A stretch of 64,000 bases of DNA from Chryseosolibacter sp964493505 (GTDB taxonomy: Bacteria > Bacteroidota > Bacteroidia > Cytophagales > Cyclobacteriaceae): assembly GCA_964493505.1 (NCBI GenBank), contig CAZBNP010000011.1:1-64000 (forward strand), written 5' to 3'. The notes beneath the pieces are model-generated. The model saw only the letters and a program-made list of their open reading frames with translations. It was not told where the DNA came from and did not search any database. A program made the position numbers and the translations under genes. Of this stretch, positions 49,845 through 59,193 are shown one piece after another (position 1 is the stretch's first letter; the number at the start of each line of letters is the position of its first letter).

Positions 49845-51602
49845 CTATTTCGCCATCACAGTAAACTCAACCCTTCGGTTGTTAGCTCTGCCTTCGTCGG
49901 AGTCGTTCGTATCGATCGGTTTAGATTCACCGTAACCACGCGCCGTAAGACGATAGCTGTCGATTCCCTGGCTGATTATGTAGGAAACCACCGCCTCAGA
50001 CCGTCCCTGCGAAAGGGTCTCGTTGTATTCGTCAGAACCCTTGTTGTCGGTGTGGCCCGAGATTTCAATTTCCACTGAAGGATTTTGTTTCAGGAGGTCG
50101 ACGACTTTGTTCAGTTCGGGAAAGGACTCGTTCTTCAGTGTTGTTTTGTCGAAGTCGAAATAGATGTTTTTGAGCCTTACGGTGACACCGATCTCGATTG
50201 GCTGTAGTACGATGTCTTTGGTTACCGGTGTTACGTCGCGATCATTGACCCACACACTATCCACTGTGTTCAGGTACCCTTCGGCAGATGCGGTGATAAT
50301 GTACCACCCCAGGTCATCGATCTTTTCGGAGTACGAACCGGCTGATGCCCTGACTTTCCGCGAGGCTCCCGGCTTTTCTCTCACTACCATTTCAAGGTTG
50401 GCGGGAATTGTCTTATTCGTTTTCTGGTCGAAAACTGTTCCCTGAAGTATAAGATCTTTTGCGATAGGTTCGAGGGCGACATCTACGTAGATAGTGGTGT
50501 CGCTGTAAAGAAGCGGAATTGTCGCCGATGCGGAGCCGGGGAGGAAACCGTCAAGGCTGGCGGACAATGCGTATCCACTCACTTCCGGGATCCGCGACTC
50601 GAACTTCCCCGAGGCGTCAGACCGCAAAGTCATTGCGTCCTGGTCAGCCAGACGGATTTCGACGTTAGCCTGGAGGGGATCGTTGGTTTTTTTGTTGTAA
50701 ACATTTCCTGCGAGGGTAATCGCGAAGGTTTTTGGCACCAGCACATAGAGGTCAAGTTGCGCCCCTTCCAGAGCTTTGTTGGCGCGGCTTGTGAAGATAT
50801 TACCCTGCGCATCTATTGTAAAATAGAAGTCGAGTGCCGCGGTATTGATCGGTTTTCCGAGATTGACCGGCTCCGACCAATTCATCCATGAGTCGTCGAG
50901 TCTCTTTGATTTATAAATATCGACGCCACCCTGTCGTCCCGGGGCCATTCGCCCGCTACCGAAATACAGCGTTGTCTGGTCCGGGCTGATGAAAGGACCA
51001 ACTTCATCCATATTTGTGCTGAGACCGAGTTTCTCCGGCCGGGAGTATTTGCCTTCGGACAACAGGTGGCTTGCATACAGGTCGCTGATCGCACTGTTGT
51101 TCCTTTCACTGAAGTACATGATGATGTGCTTTCTGTCCGTAGACATAGTGGCACCGTAAAACCTCCCGTTGTTCATCTTGTCGAAATCAGCCACATTCAG
51201 TTCGAAGTGTTGACGGGCGGGAGTGACGATTGAGAACCCTTTTGATCCCCGTCTCTTCCCTCCTTTAATAAAGAGACTTCCGTCAGGGAGGACAGTAAAG
51301 ACCTGGTTGGATTTGTGAATATTGAAAGGGGAGGTGAGATGCTCGGCGGCGGACCATACACCGTTCTCATCCTTTTTCGAGAGCCAGATGTCCTGGGTAT
51401 CGTCTTTGCCGTGGGTGTTCTCAGGATGATTTTGCACGAAAAAATACAGCGTGCTTCCATCCGGTGAGACCACGGGGGCTGCCTCATGCCGGAACGTATT
51501 CACGGTTTTGTCCATCTTCACAAGCTCATATCTTTCCGAAACCTCCTGGGAAAAAGCGGTGAAACAAAAAGCTATAAAGATCAGTGTAAGACACGGTCTC
51601 AT
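49845..51602 (-). CDS. OmpA-family protein with PD40 and carboxypeptidase-regulatory-like repeats
   Basis: A 585-residue outer-membrane-associated protein with a signal peptide (cleaved near AFSQ). PD40/WD-like beta-propeller repeats follow (residues 40 to 280, with VSPDGSTLYFF and ISPDQTTLYFGSG), then two regulatory-like beta-sandwiches (LAGNVYNKKTNDPL and LQGTVFDQKTNKTI), then an OmpA peptidoglycan-binding domain (IYFDFDKTTLKNES, ISGHTDNKGSDEYN, ARGYGESKP, NNRRVEFTV). It probably tethers the outer membrane to peptidoglycan. It converges on the LOG-family gene. Confidence 0.92.
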   Translation of the reverse strand: MRPCLTLIFIAFCFTAFSQEVSERYELVKMDKTVNTFRHEAAPVVSPDGSTLYFFVQNHPENTHGKDDTQDIWLSKKDENGVWSAAEHLTSPFNIHKSNQVFTVLPDGSLFIKGGKRRGSKGFSIVTPARQHFELNVADFDKMNNGRFYGATMSTDRKHIIMYFSERNNSAISDLYASHLLSEGKYSRPEKLGLSTNMDEVGPFISPDQTTLYFGSGRMAPGRQGGVDIYKSKRLDDSWMNWSEPVNLGKPINTAALDFYFTIDAQGNIFTSRANKALEGAQLDLYVLVPKTFAITLAGNVYNKKTNDPLQANVEIRLADQDAMTLRSDASGKFESRIPEVSGYALSASLDGFLPGSASATIPLLYSDTTIYVDVALEPIAKDLILQGTVFDQKTNKTIPANLEMVVREKPGASRKVRASAGSYSEKIDDLGWYIITASAEGYLNTVDSVWVNDRDVTPVTKDIVLQPIEIGVTVRLKNIYFDFDKTTLKNESFPELNKVVDLLKQNPSVEIEISGHTDNKGSDEYNETLSQGRSEAVVSYIISQGIDSYRLTARGYGESKPIDTNDSDEGRANNRRVEFTVMAK

Positions 51603-51689
51603 AGGTAGGGGGTTAGGTAAAAAGTTCAGTCCTTACAATATGATAGATCCTGCGAACAGGCGACCTGTAACTTCAATTTACCGCAATTA

Positions 51690-52127
51690 TCAGCGGAATA
51701 AAAGGAAATCTCGTCCACTCATGGAGATTGTGGCGATGATGATCACTAACGCGATCAGGTTGAATATGAACATCCGCTTGTGCCGGGCCGTCGCCACACT
51801 CATCTTCTTCGACGTTGTTCTGGCAAGGGTGATCAATACAATCGCGATGAGCATAGCGGTGTTGTGCTCGACAAGCCAATATCTAGTTTCCGGATTCTTC
51901 ATTGCTTCGCCTGAGAACTGTACAGCCGGACTTACCAGGAACAGTACCAGCCCGAGCAAGAGCTGCAGGTGGGTGCCGATAAACAGGTAAAGGCTGAGTT
52001 TGTTGTCGGTCGCTGTATAGGGCTTTTTACCCAGAAGTCCTGACAGGGACGTGATAATCACGACCACCAGCAGGATCAGGATAATATAACGGAGGTAAGA
52101 ATGCGCGAAAAGGAGACCGGTGTACAT
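51690..52127 (-). CDS. Small four-helix membrane protein, cytochrome-b-like
   Basis: A 145-residue protein with four membrane segments and histidines near their ends (AHSYLRY, GTHLQLLLG, VEHNTAML, ARHKRM). The pattern matches a family of small Bacteroidota proteins often labelled cytochrome b. Haem binding is plausible but not shown. The ATG at 52127 starts the family-like MYTGLLFAHSYLRY. Confidence 0.75.
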   Translation of the reverse strand: MYTGLLFAHSYLRYIILILLVVVIITSLSGLLGKKPYTATDNKLSLYLFIGTHLQLLLGLVLFLVSPAVQFSGEAMKNPETRYWLVEHNTAMLIAIVLITLARTTSKKMSVATARHKRMFIFNLIALVIIIATISMSGRDFLLFR

Positions 52128-52189
52128 AACTCTGAATTTGGTGTGAAGGTAGTAAAAAATCAAGATTCAACGGTCGTGTCCATCTTACT

Positions 52190-55048
52190 TTATTGTCCCA
52201 TCATCACAAACGCGCCCCAGTAATAGGGGTCCTTGTATTTTGTCATAAGTTGTATCTGAGCTTGCTTGAACGCCTTCTGTTTGTCGCGTAGTTTGGTCCA
52301 GTTGGTGTAGAAACTATTCATTAGTTCCTGTGTGGCACGGTCGTCTACTTTCCAGAGACTCATGATCAGCGCATCGGCACCGGCTACGAGGAAGGCACGC
52401 TGTAATCCGTAAACACCCTCACCCGCCCTGACATCGCCGAGTCCGGTTTCACATGCGCTAAGGACGACGAGTTGTGTTCCATCCAGGTTCAGGTTCATCG
52501 CCTCATAGGCGGTGAGAATACCGTTGTCGTTGCTCGACAGGTTCGGCGTGCCAGCGCCACTCGTAGTCTTCGCCGCACCGGCCAGCATCAGACCGGAGCG
52601 AAGCAGTGGGTTGTGGCCTGCGTTCTCAAGGTTAACCCCAAACGCCGATCCTGTGCTTTCAACGTCTTCTAGAAAATACCCATGTGTGGCGATGTGAAGT
52701 AACTCGGGACTTCTCACTTCCTTCAACGCCGACTCTGTTGCGAGCGTCTGCGTCAACACCTGTAGTTTATAGCCCGACCTTTTCAGGACTGTCGCGATAC
52801 CGTCGACTTCAACTTTCGTTCCCGGAAGCGCCGCAATGGTTGCTCCCTGATAATCGGGAAAGCCGATGAGCATGGCACTCTTCGCAGCTGCCGGGACTTT
52901 CTTTTTCTTCAGTGCGATAAGATCTTTTGAGTTGCCGAGAATCGTGAAGTCGTAACGACCGACGAGGTAATCGGTGGTATTCGGACGTTTCAGTGTGTTG
53001 AGGTTGATTTGGTTGTAGACGCCATCCGGGGAGAAATAGATGGCTCTTTTTCCTTTGAGTTCCGGCTCTATCGCCGCCCAGTACTGGTCGTAGGAGTAGT
53101 CATCGGCTACTTTCTGCTGTACGGCATTTCGGTAAAACTTCGCATACCGGGTTTCGAGTTGCTGTCCATTGTCAAGAACCTTCAGAATCGGTGCAGAGAG
53201 CCCCTTGTACAATACCAATGCGACGTAGCGTGCATCATTCGCAAACAACTGGTCGAATCTCCGCACCCGGATCATTTCAATCACAGCTTCATTGTCAGCC
53301 AGGAGATCGCGGATCTGCGCGAAGTGGATGCCGGAAGTGGTATATCCGTCGGAGAATTCCTTTGACCGCTCCGAGAGGCTCTTTTCCATTGCATTTGTTG
53401 ATCTTTCGATCGAGTCGAGATTAATACTTTGCTGTCCGAGTTCCGCTTTTGAATAGGCGTAGAGCCTGGCGAGCTGTTCCTTCTGATCGATCCATGTGAG
53501 ATAATCCCTGATCAGCAACCCGTCCTGACTGGCGAAGATGCTTTGTTTAACCTTGTTTGTGGAATTGAGCAGCAGCGCTTTTGTTGCGACCTGGTAATCG
53601 AACATATCGTTGACGATTGCCGGTATTGCAGAACTGGCTTCGATCGCGAAGTTGTAGAAACGCTGGAACCGTGGCGACAACACATCCCAGTATTTCGTCT
53701 TCTCCGCCTCACTCATCGGCGGAAAGTAAGTGTTGATGAAGTCGAGTGACTTTTGCATTACCTCCTGGTAGAGACCATAAGCCTGGTCGGGTGCCTGATT
53801 CTTCCAGTGTAATATCGCTAGGTCTTCCTGCGACTGGACGTAGTGGGGATGATTTTTTCCAAGTGTGTTTTCGCGAATGCCCAATGCGTGTTGTAGCAGC
53901 GGCAAAGCCTCGCTGTATCGACCATTGATGCGGCAGAAGTTTCCCAGGTCGCTGGTCACCCGGGCAAACGCCGGGTTGTTTTCGCCGAAGTTGCTTTTGT
54001 AGATCGCGGCGGCCGTGCGAAGCAGGTTTTCAACTTTATCCTGCTTGCCCATGAGCATATACAAGGCAGCCTGATTGCTCAGCATGCTTGCGTAATCAGG
54101 GTTGTTTTTCCCCAGACGACGCTCCATACCGAGGTAGATGTTTTCTGCTTCGCTGTACTTACCCATTTGTTGATAAAGCAGAGCAAGATTTGAAAGGAAC
54201 TTGAGATGGTTCTTCGATCTCTTGCTTTGCAGTCGCTCGCCGATATCGATCGCCTGTTTCAGCGTAGTCTCCGCCTCATCAAATCGTCCGATGGTCTGGA
54301 AAAGCATCGCCTGATTATTGAGGATAATGCCGGCCTGCATCGATGACCCCAGATGATTGGCGGCGACGATATCCAACGCACTGGCTAGTGTTTTCTCGGC
54401 TTCGTTGTATCGTCCGAGATTGTAATGCAGCACGCCGTAATTGTTGAGCGAAGCGGCTATTGCAATATGATCATCGCCGAATTTTTCTTTTCGGAGATTG
54501 AGTGCACCTACTGTGAACCCTTCCGCCTGTGTATAACGGCCCATAGTCGCGTACAGCAGGCCCTGGTTTGAGATCGTCCTCAGATAGCCCAGGTTTTCCG
54601 TGAGCGAGGCATCTTCGTAGACAGTCTTCGCAGCACTGAAACGCTTCTCCGCGGCGGCAAAGCTACCCGCGCCATATAACACTTCGCCCGTCTGCAACAG
54701 GAGGCGTGCGCGCTCTTCGTCTGTCAGTTCCGTGTTGTTGTAATAGGATGTTCCCAGTGTCACAAACGAAGAAGCCCTCGCGAGTCGTTCTCCTTTCTCT
54801 TTGATGTCGAATAAGCCCGCGTTGTCGCTGATGAGTATCGCGTAATCGAAGTCGGTAGAGTCGAACTCCGCCCGAGCACTCTCCATGCGCTTCAGCAGTG
54901 AGCTTTTCGCTTTGTCAAGATTCTCTTTCGTAGCAAGCGTCTGTACTTTTTTGCTTGCCGCATCTTTCAGGTCCTTCAGGAACTGTGCGTTTGCCGATGC
55001 GACGAGTAAGCACATCGAAAGACCAAGGCAAAGAACGCGAGATCGCAT
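52190..55048 (-). CDS. Exported TPR-CHAT protein (caspase-like)
   Basis: A 952-residue protein with a signal peptide (MRSRVLCLGLSMCLLVASANAQ). About ten tetratricopeptide repeats follow (residues 80 to 430, with many NLGRYNEAE and QMGKYSEAE units), then a helical linker and a C-terminal CHAT domain. The caspase-type dyad is intact: H789 in ATHGYF and C866 in SACETGLGD. CHAT proteases include TPR-CHAT of CRISPR type III-E; this copy is exported and stands alone. Substrates and trigger are unknown. It precedes no partner gene in operon distance other than the small membrane protein at 51690. Confidence 0.92.
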   Translation of the reverse strand: MRSRVLCLGLSMCLLVASANAQFLKDLKDAASKKVQTLATKENLDKAKSSLLKRMESARAEFDSTDFDYAILISDNAGLFDIKEKGERLARASSFVTLGTSYYNNTELTDEERARLLLQTGEVLYGAGSFAAAEKRFSAAKTVYEDASLTENLGYLRTISNQGLLYATMGRYTQAEGFTVGALNLRKEKFGDDHIAIAASLNNYGVLHYNLGRYNEAEKTLASALDIVAANHLGSSMQAGIILNNQAMLFQTIGRFDEAETTLKQAIDIGERLQSKRSKNHLKFLSNLALLYQQMGKYSEAENIYLGMERRLGKNNPDYASMLSNQAALYMLMGKQDKVENLLRTAAAIYKSNFGENNPAFARVTSDLGNFCRINGRYSEALPLLQHALGIRENTLGKNHPHYVQSQEDLAILHWKNQAPDQAYGLYQEVMQKSLDFINTYFPPMSEAEKTKYWDVLSPRFQRFYNFAIEASSAIPAIVNDMFDYQVATKALLLNSTNKVKQSIFASQDGLLIRDYLTWIDQKEQLARLYAYSKAELGQQSINLDSIERSTNAMEKSLSERSKEFSDGYTTSGIHFAQIRDLLADNEAVIEMIRVRRFDQLFANDARYVALVLYKGLSAPILKVLDNGQQLETRYAKFYRNAVQQKVADDYSYDQYWAAIEPELKGKRAIYFSPDGVYNQINLNTLKRPNTTDYLVGRYDFTILGNSKDLIALKKKKVPAAAKSAMLIGFPDYQGATIAALPGTKVEVDGIATVLKRSGYKLQVLTQTLATESALKEVRSPELLHIATHGYFLEDVESTGSAFGVNLENAGHNPLLRSGLMLAGAAKTTSGAGTPNLSSNDNGILTAYEAMNLNLDGTQLVVLSACETGLGDVRAGEGVYGLQRAFLVAGADALIMSLWKVDDRATQELMNSFYTNWTKLRDKQKAFKQAQIQLMTKYKDPYYWGAFVMMGQ

Positions 55049-55063
55049 GTATCAGGTATTCGT

Positions 55064-55981
55064 TTATTTCACATCACACTCCCTGTAGGCTTTTATCAAC
55101 GCGAGTTCTCCTTCTTTACCGGTTTTGGCGTTTCCGTGTTCCATTCCCCAAACACCGCGGTAGCCTTTGTCATGGACGTGCTGGAACAGGTTCTTGTAAT
55201 TGATCTCACCGGTTGTCGGCTCTTTTCTGCCCGGATTATCGCCGATCTGGAAGTAGGCGATTTCATCCCAGCACTTATCAATGTTGGGCAGCAGGTTTCC
55301 CTCGTTGCGCTGCATGTGATATACATCGTACAGGATTTTACAGGAGGGACTATTCACGGCTTTACACAGCGCAAAGGTCTGGTCTGAATAGCGCATGAAA
55401 AGGTCAGGTGTGTCGCTAAGTGGTTCAAGCACCATGATGAGACCATGAGGCTCGAATACCTCGGCGCCGTACCGAAGAGCGTCGACTACATTTGATGTCT
55501 GGATGCCCATCGGCAGGTTGCGTTCAAAGAAGCCGGGAACCACCGTCATCCACTTAGCATTTACACGCCTGGCAGCATCGACGCATTTCCGGCAAGTGGC
55601 GATGAAGGTATCCTTGAATTCCTGTTTCCCGGTTGTGAGAGATACCTTCCAGTTTTCGCCACCATCGACTACAAACACCCCCATGGTCATTCCCAGACGC
55701 GCGAGTTCCTGGCCGATCTTCTCCTGCTCTTCAACGGAGCGTTTCAGAAGGCCGTTATCTTCGATAGCACGAAAGCCCTGGTCGTGCATGAACTTGATCT
55801 GGTCTATGAAATTTTTTCCTGCATGGCTGGCGAACATTCCCGCATGGGGTGCAAAGTTGCATTTGAAGGTGTTTTCCGCTGCCAGGATTCCATCGGGGTG
55901 GGCGTTTGCCATTGACTTACTAAGTGGAATTGCGGTGGCAGCAACGGCTATCCCGTTAGCGATGAAGTTTCTTCTTTTCAT
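55064..55981 (-). CDS. Exported TIM-barrel sugar isomerase/epimerase-like protein
   Basis: A 305-residue protein with a Tat-like signal (MKRRNFIANGIAVAATAIPLS). The domain matches the hydroxypyruvate isomerase/AP-endonuclease-2 barrel, with metal-binding segments such as VLEPLS, LYDVYHMQ, QIGDNPGR and WGMEHG. It is likely a periplasmic sugar isomerase or epimerase; the substrate cannot be assigned. It precedes the CHAT gene by 15 bp on the same strand. Confidence 0.86.
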   Translation of the reverse strand: MKRRNFIANGIAVAATAIPLSKSMANAHPDGILAAENTFKCNFAPHAGMFASHAGKNFIDQIKFMHDQGFRAIEDNGLLKRSVEEQEKIGQELARLGMTMGVFVVDGGENWKVSLTTGKQEFKDTFIATCRKCVDAARRVNAKWMTVVPGFFERNLPMGIQTSNVVDALRYGAEVFEPHGLIMVLEPLSDTPDLFMRYSDQTFALCKAVNSPSCKILYDVYHMQRNEGNLLPNIDKCWDEIAYFQIGDNPGRKEPTTGEINYKNLFQHVHDKGYRGVWGMEHGNAKTGKEGELALIKAYRECDVK

Positions 55982-56019
55982 GGATTTGATTGTAAATGGG
56001 TATTGGGAATGTCAAGGTA

Positions 56020-56082
56020 GGGGATTTTTTTTAGGCGGCAAAGACACTAAAGGGGATTGTTTTTAGGCCACTAAGCCACTAC
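56020..56082. repeat. Imperfect tandem repeat, two ~32-nt units
   Basis: Two units starting GGGGATT (56020 and 56052) continue with TTTTTAGGC and a variable end built of CACTAA/CCACTA steps. They differ mainly by a few substitutions. The gap separates divergent genes, and no ORF is seen. Confidence 0.65.
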
Positions 56083-56129
56083 TGGCACGTTATCCTCTCG
56101 TATTATTTATACCTTTGCAATGATATTCT

Positions 56130-57323
56130 ATGAAATTACATCGCAGTACGTCGGAGGCAGTGGTTGAATCACTTCGGCTGATATTTGAGGAGAACCGCTA
56201 CGCCGACAAGGTGATCGAAAAGGTACTGAAACAAAACCCGCGATGGGGGGCGCGCGACCGCCGTTTCATTGCCGAGACAACCTACGACGTTGTGCGATGG
56301 TACCGGTGGTTCCGCGAACTTGGCCAGGTAAAAGGCAACGACTTCTGGAAATTGCTCGGAGTGTGGTGCGTATTGAGCAAGGTAGATCTACCGGAATGGG
56401 AAGAGTTTGAGGGACTTTCTCCGAGAGCGATTCACGAAAAAGCGAAGGACCGGTTTTACACCCGGCGAACCCGGGAGTCAATACCCGACTGGCTTGATGA
56501 CCTTGGCGAAGGCGAACTGGGGAAAGAGACGTGGGAAAAAGAACTGGAAGCGCTCAACGAGATGGCACCGGTTGTCATCCGCGCAAATACTATCAAAACA
56601 TCAAAGGTAGCACTGCAGAACGCACTGTCGGAAGAGGGTATAGAAACTCTTTCTGTAGACCACTATCCCGATGCGCTGGTGCTGCGCGAACGTCGAAACA
56701 TCTTTAGCTCTCCCTCCTTCAAGGAAGGACTGTTTGAAGTGCAGGATGCCGGATCACAGGCTATCGCGCCATTCCTCCGCGTCGAACCCGGCATGCGTGT
56801 GATCGATGCCTGCGCGGGCGCCGGTGGAAAGAGCCTGCACCTCGCCGCCCTTATGAAAAATAAGGGCCGTATCGTCGCGATGGATACGGAACAGTGGAAA
56901 CTCGATGAGTTGCAAAAGCGTGCCCGCAGGGCAGGTGTCAGCAATCTCGAATCCAAGATCATCGAATCGGGTAAGGTGATAAAACGCCAGGCAAACTCGG
57001 CCGACCGCCTGCTGCTGGATGTTCCTTGCTCGGGGTTAGGGGTCCTTAAGAGAAACCCCGATGCAAAATGGAAACTATCGCCCGCCTTTATTGACGAAGT
57101 AAGAGAACTCCAGCAACATATACTTGCCGATTATTGCGATATGCTCAAACCCGAAGGACTGATGGTCTATTCTACATGCAGCGTCCTTCCGTCTGAGAAT
57201 GAAGGACAGGTGCGTCGCTTTCTTTCGGAAAAACCCGGATTTGAATTCGTCGCTGAAAAGCACATCCTGCCATCGGATGGATTCGATGGATTTTATATGG
57301 CGCTGATCAGGCGCGGATCGTAA
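56130..57323 (+). CDS. RsmB/NOP-family RNA 5-methylcytosine methyltransferase
   Basis: A 397-residue SAM-dependent enzyme with an N-terminal NusB-like helical region and a C-terminal Rossmann domain (VIDACAGAGGKSLHLAALM). Both cysteines of 5-methylcytosine RNA methyltransferases are present: LLDVPCSGLGVLKRNPDAKW and VYSTCSVLPSENEGQV. RsmB modifies C967 of 16S rRNA in E. coli; the exact target in Bacteroidota is not certain. The start MKLHRSTSEAVVESLRLIF at 56130 fits. Confidence 0.93.
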   Translation: MKLHRSTSEAVVESLRLIFEENRYADKVIEKVLKQNPRWGARDRRFIAETTYDVVRWYRWFRELGQVKGNDFWKLLGVWCVLSKVDLPEWEEFEGLSPRAIHEKAKDRFYTRRTRESIPDWLDDLGEGELGKETWEKELEALNEMAPVVIRANTIKTSKVALQNALSEEGIETLSVDHYPDALVLRERRNIFSSPSFKEGLFEVQDAGSQAIAPFLRVEPGMRVIDACAGAGGKSLHLAALMKNKGRIVAMDTEQWKLDELQKRARRAGVSNLESKIIESGKVIKRQANSADRLLLDVPCSGLGVLKRNPDAKWKLSPAFIDEVRELQQHILADYCDMLKPEGLMVYSTCSVLPSENEGQVRRFLSEKPGFEFVAEKHILPSDGFDGFYMALIRRGS

Positions 57324-57355
57324 GGCATCCTTCGCTTTGCATAACCGTCGGAGGC

Positions 57356-57991
57356 TCAGTAATTAAAGAAGTTGTGATCGCTAACGCCAACGTCAAACCT
57401 TCCGTTTGAAACCGATAAGGGCGACCCGTCGTGGTTCGCATTGAACTCAAATACACCCGACAGGATAGCCTGCGTTGGGACCTGGTCCACCAACAGTCGT
57501 TGTGCTCGTACGAAATGCAGCGTTCCGTTGAGGATTTCCAGTGTATCCGGAGCGCCCTCTTCCGCCATCGTCACTACCACATCGGGATCTGTAAGATCCC
57601 ACGACGAGTTGTGAAGTGCTGTAAGGTCGTAATAGGTCGCAGGCTTTTCCAGTGGTAAAATAAATTTTATAAAAAAAGCAGGATAGCCGGGGCTATAGCT
57701 TACGTAGTTAATGCCTTTCTGGCCTGAAAACTGAAACGCTGTTTTCTCCGGATAGGACGATACCTTAGCCGGCGTTTCGATTTCGTTGGAAATAAACGGG
57801 ATGCGGTCGATAAATGCCCCGAAAGTATTGAGCCCCCATTCTGAATAAGCGGGCAGCTCGGGGTACTCCGGATCGCGAATAAAGATCGACCGTTCAAGAT
57901 CGTCCTTCGCACATGTGCTCATCAGGAGGAGGAACGATACAAGTGCCAGGCTCCGGATACAGCAAGGTGCGAATGTGCTATTGGTTTTCAT
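57356..57991 (-). CDS. Lipoprotein of unknown function
   Basis: A 211-residue lipoprotein with lipobox FLLLMSTC near residue 27. The mature part is beta-rich (ESPATYY-like strands, ending RFDVGVSDHNFFNY). No domain was recognised. Its start lies 14 bp inside the end of the barrel-protein gene, so the two are translationally coupled and may form an outer-membrane pair. Confidence 0.72.
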   Translation of the reverse strand: MKTNSTFAPCCIRSLALVSFLLLMSTCAKDDLERSIFIRDPEYPELPAYSEWGLNTFGAFIDRIPFISNEIETPAKVSSYPEKTAFQFSGQKGINYVSYSPGYPAFFIKFILPLEKPATYYDLTALHNSSWDLTDPDVVVTMAEEGAPDTLEILNGTLHFVRAQRLLVDQVPTQAILSGVFEFNANHDGSPLSVSNGRFDVGVSDHNFFNY

Positions 57992-58748
57992 AGTTTCTTG
58001 TCGGAATAGCGTACTGAAGATGCAAGCCGATAGCAGGCCGCGGTGTATTAAGACTTGAAGCATTCTCGCTAAGAATAACCGGAATGTTCAACCCGAACGT
58101 CCATTGCCGGTCGCGTCCAGCGCGGACTCCGCCACCGATATATATCCAGGTGTACCAATCGTTGGCACTCCCGACGATCTCGGCGACATTCTCATTGAAA
58201 ATCATCATGGAAGCACTACGGAAATTAGCCTCCAGATTGGTGGCTACCCGCCGGGCAAGTTCGCCGCCCGCATTGAAATACCACCGTGCGTTTCTGTCTG
58301 CTGCCGGATAAAACCTCACCTCCAGTGGAATACCGATGTAATGCGATTCCTCGTAGAGCATTCGTATCGTCAGGTACTCCGTTGTGGTCCCTGACTCGCG
58401 GTGAAGGAAATAGAAATAATCATGGTACGGGAAGGAGCGTTTGCCGATCGTGCTGCCCAGGAGTGTGTACCGCAAGCCAGCTGAGAAGCCGAAGCGCTCT
58501 GACTGTGTCATCCACTCGGTCTTTACGCCAGCGAACACGGTCAGGAAGGTACCACCTATGCCTCCCGAACGGCTACCCTGTGCGGGATAGTCGTCGCGTA
58601 TATAGGGCCGGTCTACCGGTTTAATACCAAAGACCTCCAGCCCGCTCTCGATGATAATTTTTGGTGAACCTGCTCCCTTCTGCGCGGAGACTACAGCGCT
58701 GGAAAAGAGCAGAGAGACGATCAGGAGAAAACGTAATTTTTTAAGCAT
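57978..58748 (-). CDS. Outer-membrane beta-barrel protein
   Basis: A 256-residue protein with a signal peptide (MLKKLRFLLIVSLLFSSAVVSAQ) and alternating strands with paired aromatic residues (FGFSAGLRYTLLG, YIGIPLEVRFYPAADRNARWYFNAGGELARR, WTFGLNIPVIL). The protein resembles the porin-like outer-membrane beta-barrel families of Bacteroidota. The final residues are hydrophilic rather than aromatic. It overlaps the following lipoprotein gene by 14 bp. Confidence 0.78.
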   Translation of the reverse strand: MLKKLRFLLIVSLLFSSAVVSAQKGAGSPKIIIESGLEVFGIKPVDRPYIRDDYPAQGSRSGGIGGTFLTVFAGVKTEWMTQSERFGFSAGLRYTLLGSTIGKRSFPYHDYFYFLHRESGTTTEYLTIRMLYEESHYIGIPLEVRFYPAADRNARWYFNAGGELARRVATNLEANFRSASMMIFNENVAEIVGSANDWYTWIYIGGGVRAGRDRQWTFGLNIPVILSENASSLNTPRPAIGLHLQYAIPTRNYENQ

Positions 58749-58823
58749 GGACCCTCGGTGTACTAACAAGACACGGTGAGTGCGTTGTTAGTTGGAACAC
58801 TAAGCAGTTTTGCCGCCAGGGAA

Positions 58824-59144
58824 CTAAATATCCATTGAATCGTACACAACAACTTTCGACCAGAGGTGCGAACAGTCTTCTATGAATTTCAGATGAAGGG
58901 GGTGTACCTGGTAGGCGTCCTGACCCGCGAGATCGTCGAAAAAGATCAGTTCCGACGCGCTGTAGCTGTCGTCGATCACCGACCTCTTCTCCGTTTCTGC
59001 CGGCAAGCCCAGGTGCAGACCCCGAACGGTTTCTATTCCGGAAAGAGTTTTGAGGCCCTCGAGAAGTTTGTTAAGATCTTCTTTAGAATCCGGGTTTTTC
59101 AGCCAGAAAAAAACGTGGTGCGCCAGTAATTTCTTTTGTTCCAT
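58824..59144 (-). CDS. Dabb-family stress-responsive A/B-barrel protein
   Basis: A 106-residue ferredoxin-like fold protein with HHVFFWLKNPDSKEDLNKLLEGLKTL at the N-terminus and DAYQVHPLHLKFIEDCSHLWSKVVVYD at the end, the typical Dabb pattern. Homologues function as dimeric small-molecule or stress proteins with no known reaction. The start at 59144 (MEQKKLLAHHVFF) is used. It follows the second BCAT gene, 49 bp after its stop. Confidence 0.85.
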   Translation of the reverse strand: MEQKKLLAHHVFFWLKNPDSKEDLNKLLEGLKTLSGIETVRGLHLGLPAETEKRSVIDDSYSASELIFFDDLAGQDAYQVHPLHLKFIEDCSHLWSKVVVYDSMDI

Positions 59145-59193
59145 GCTGCAAGTATAGGGACTTTTTGGATTAGAGCAACGCCCCACTCACGCC

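Noticed and set aside
52190..55048. CHAT gene as part of a CRISPR or CBASS defence island
   Set aside because: It has a signal peptide, and no cas, cyclase or effector gene is near.
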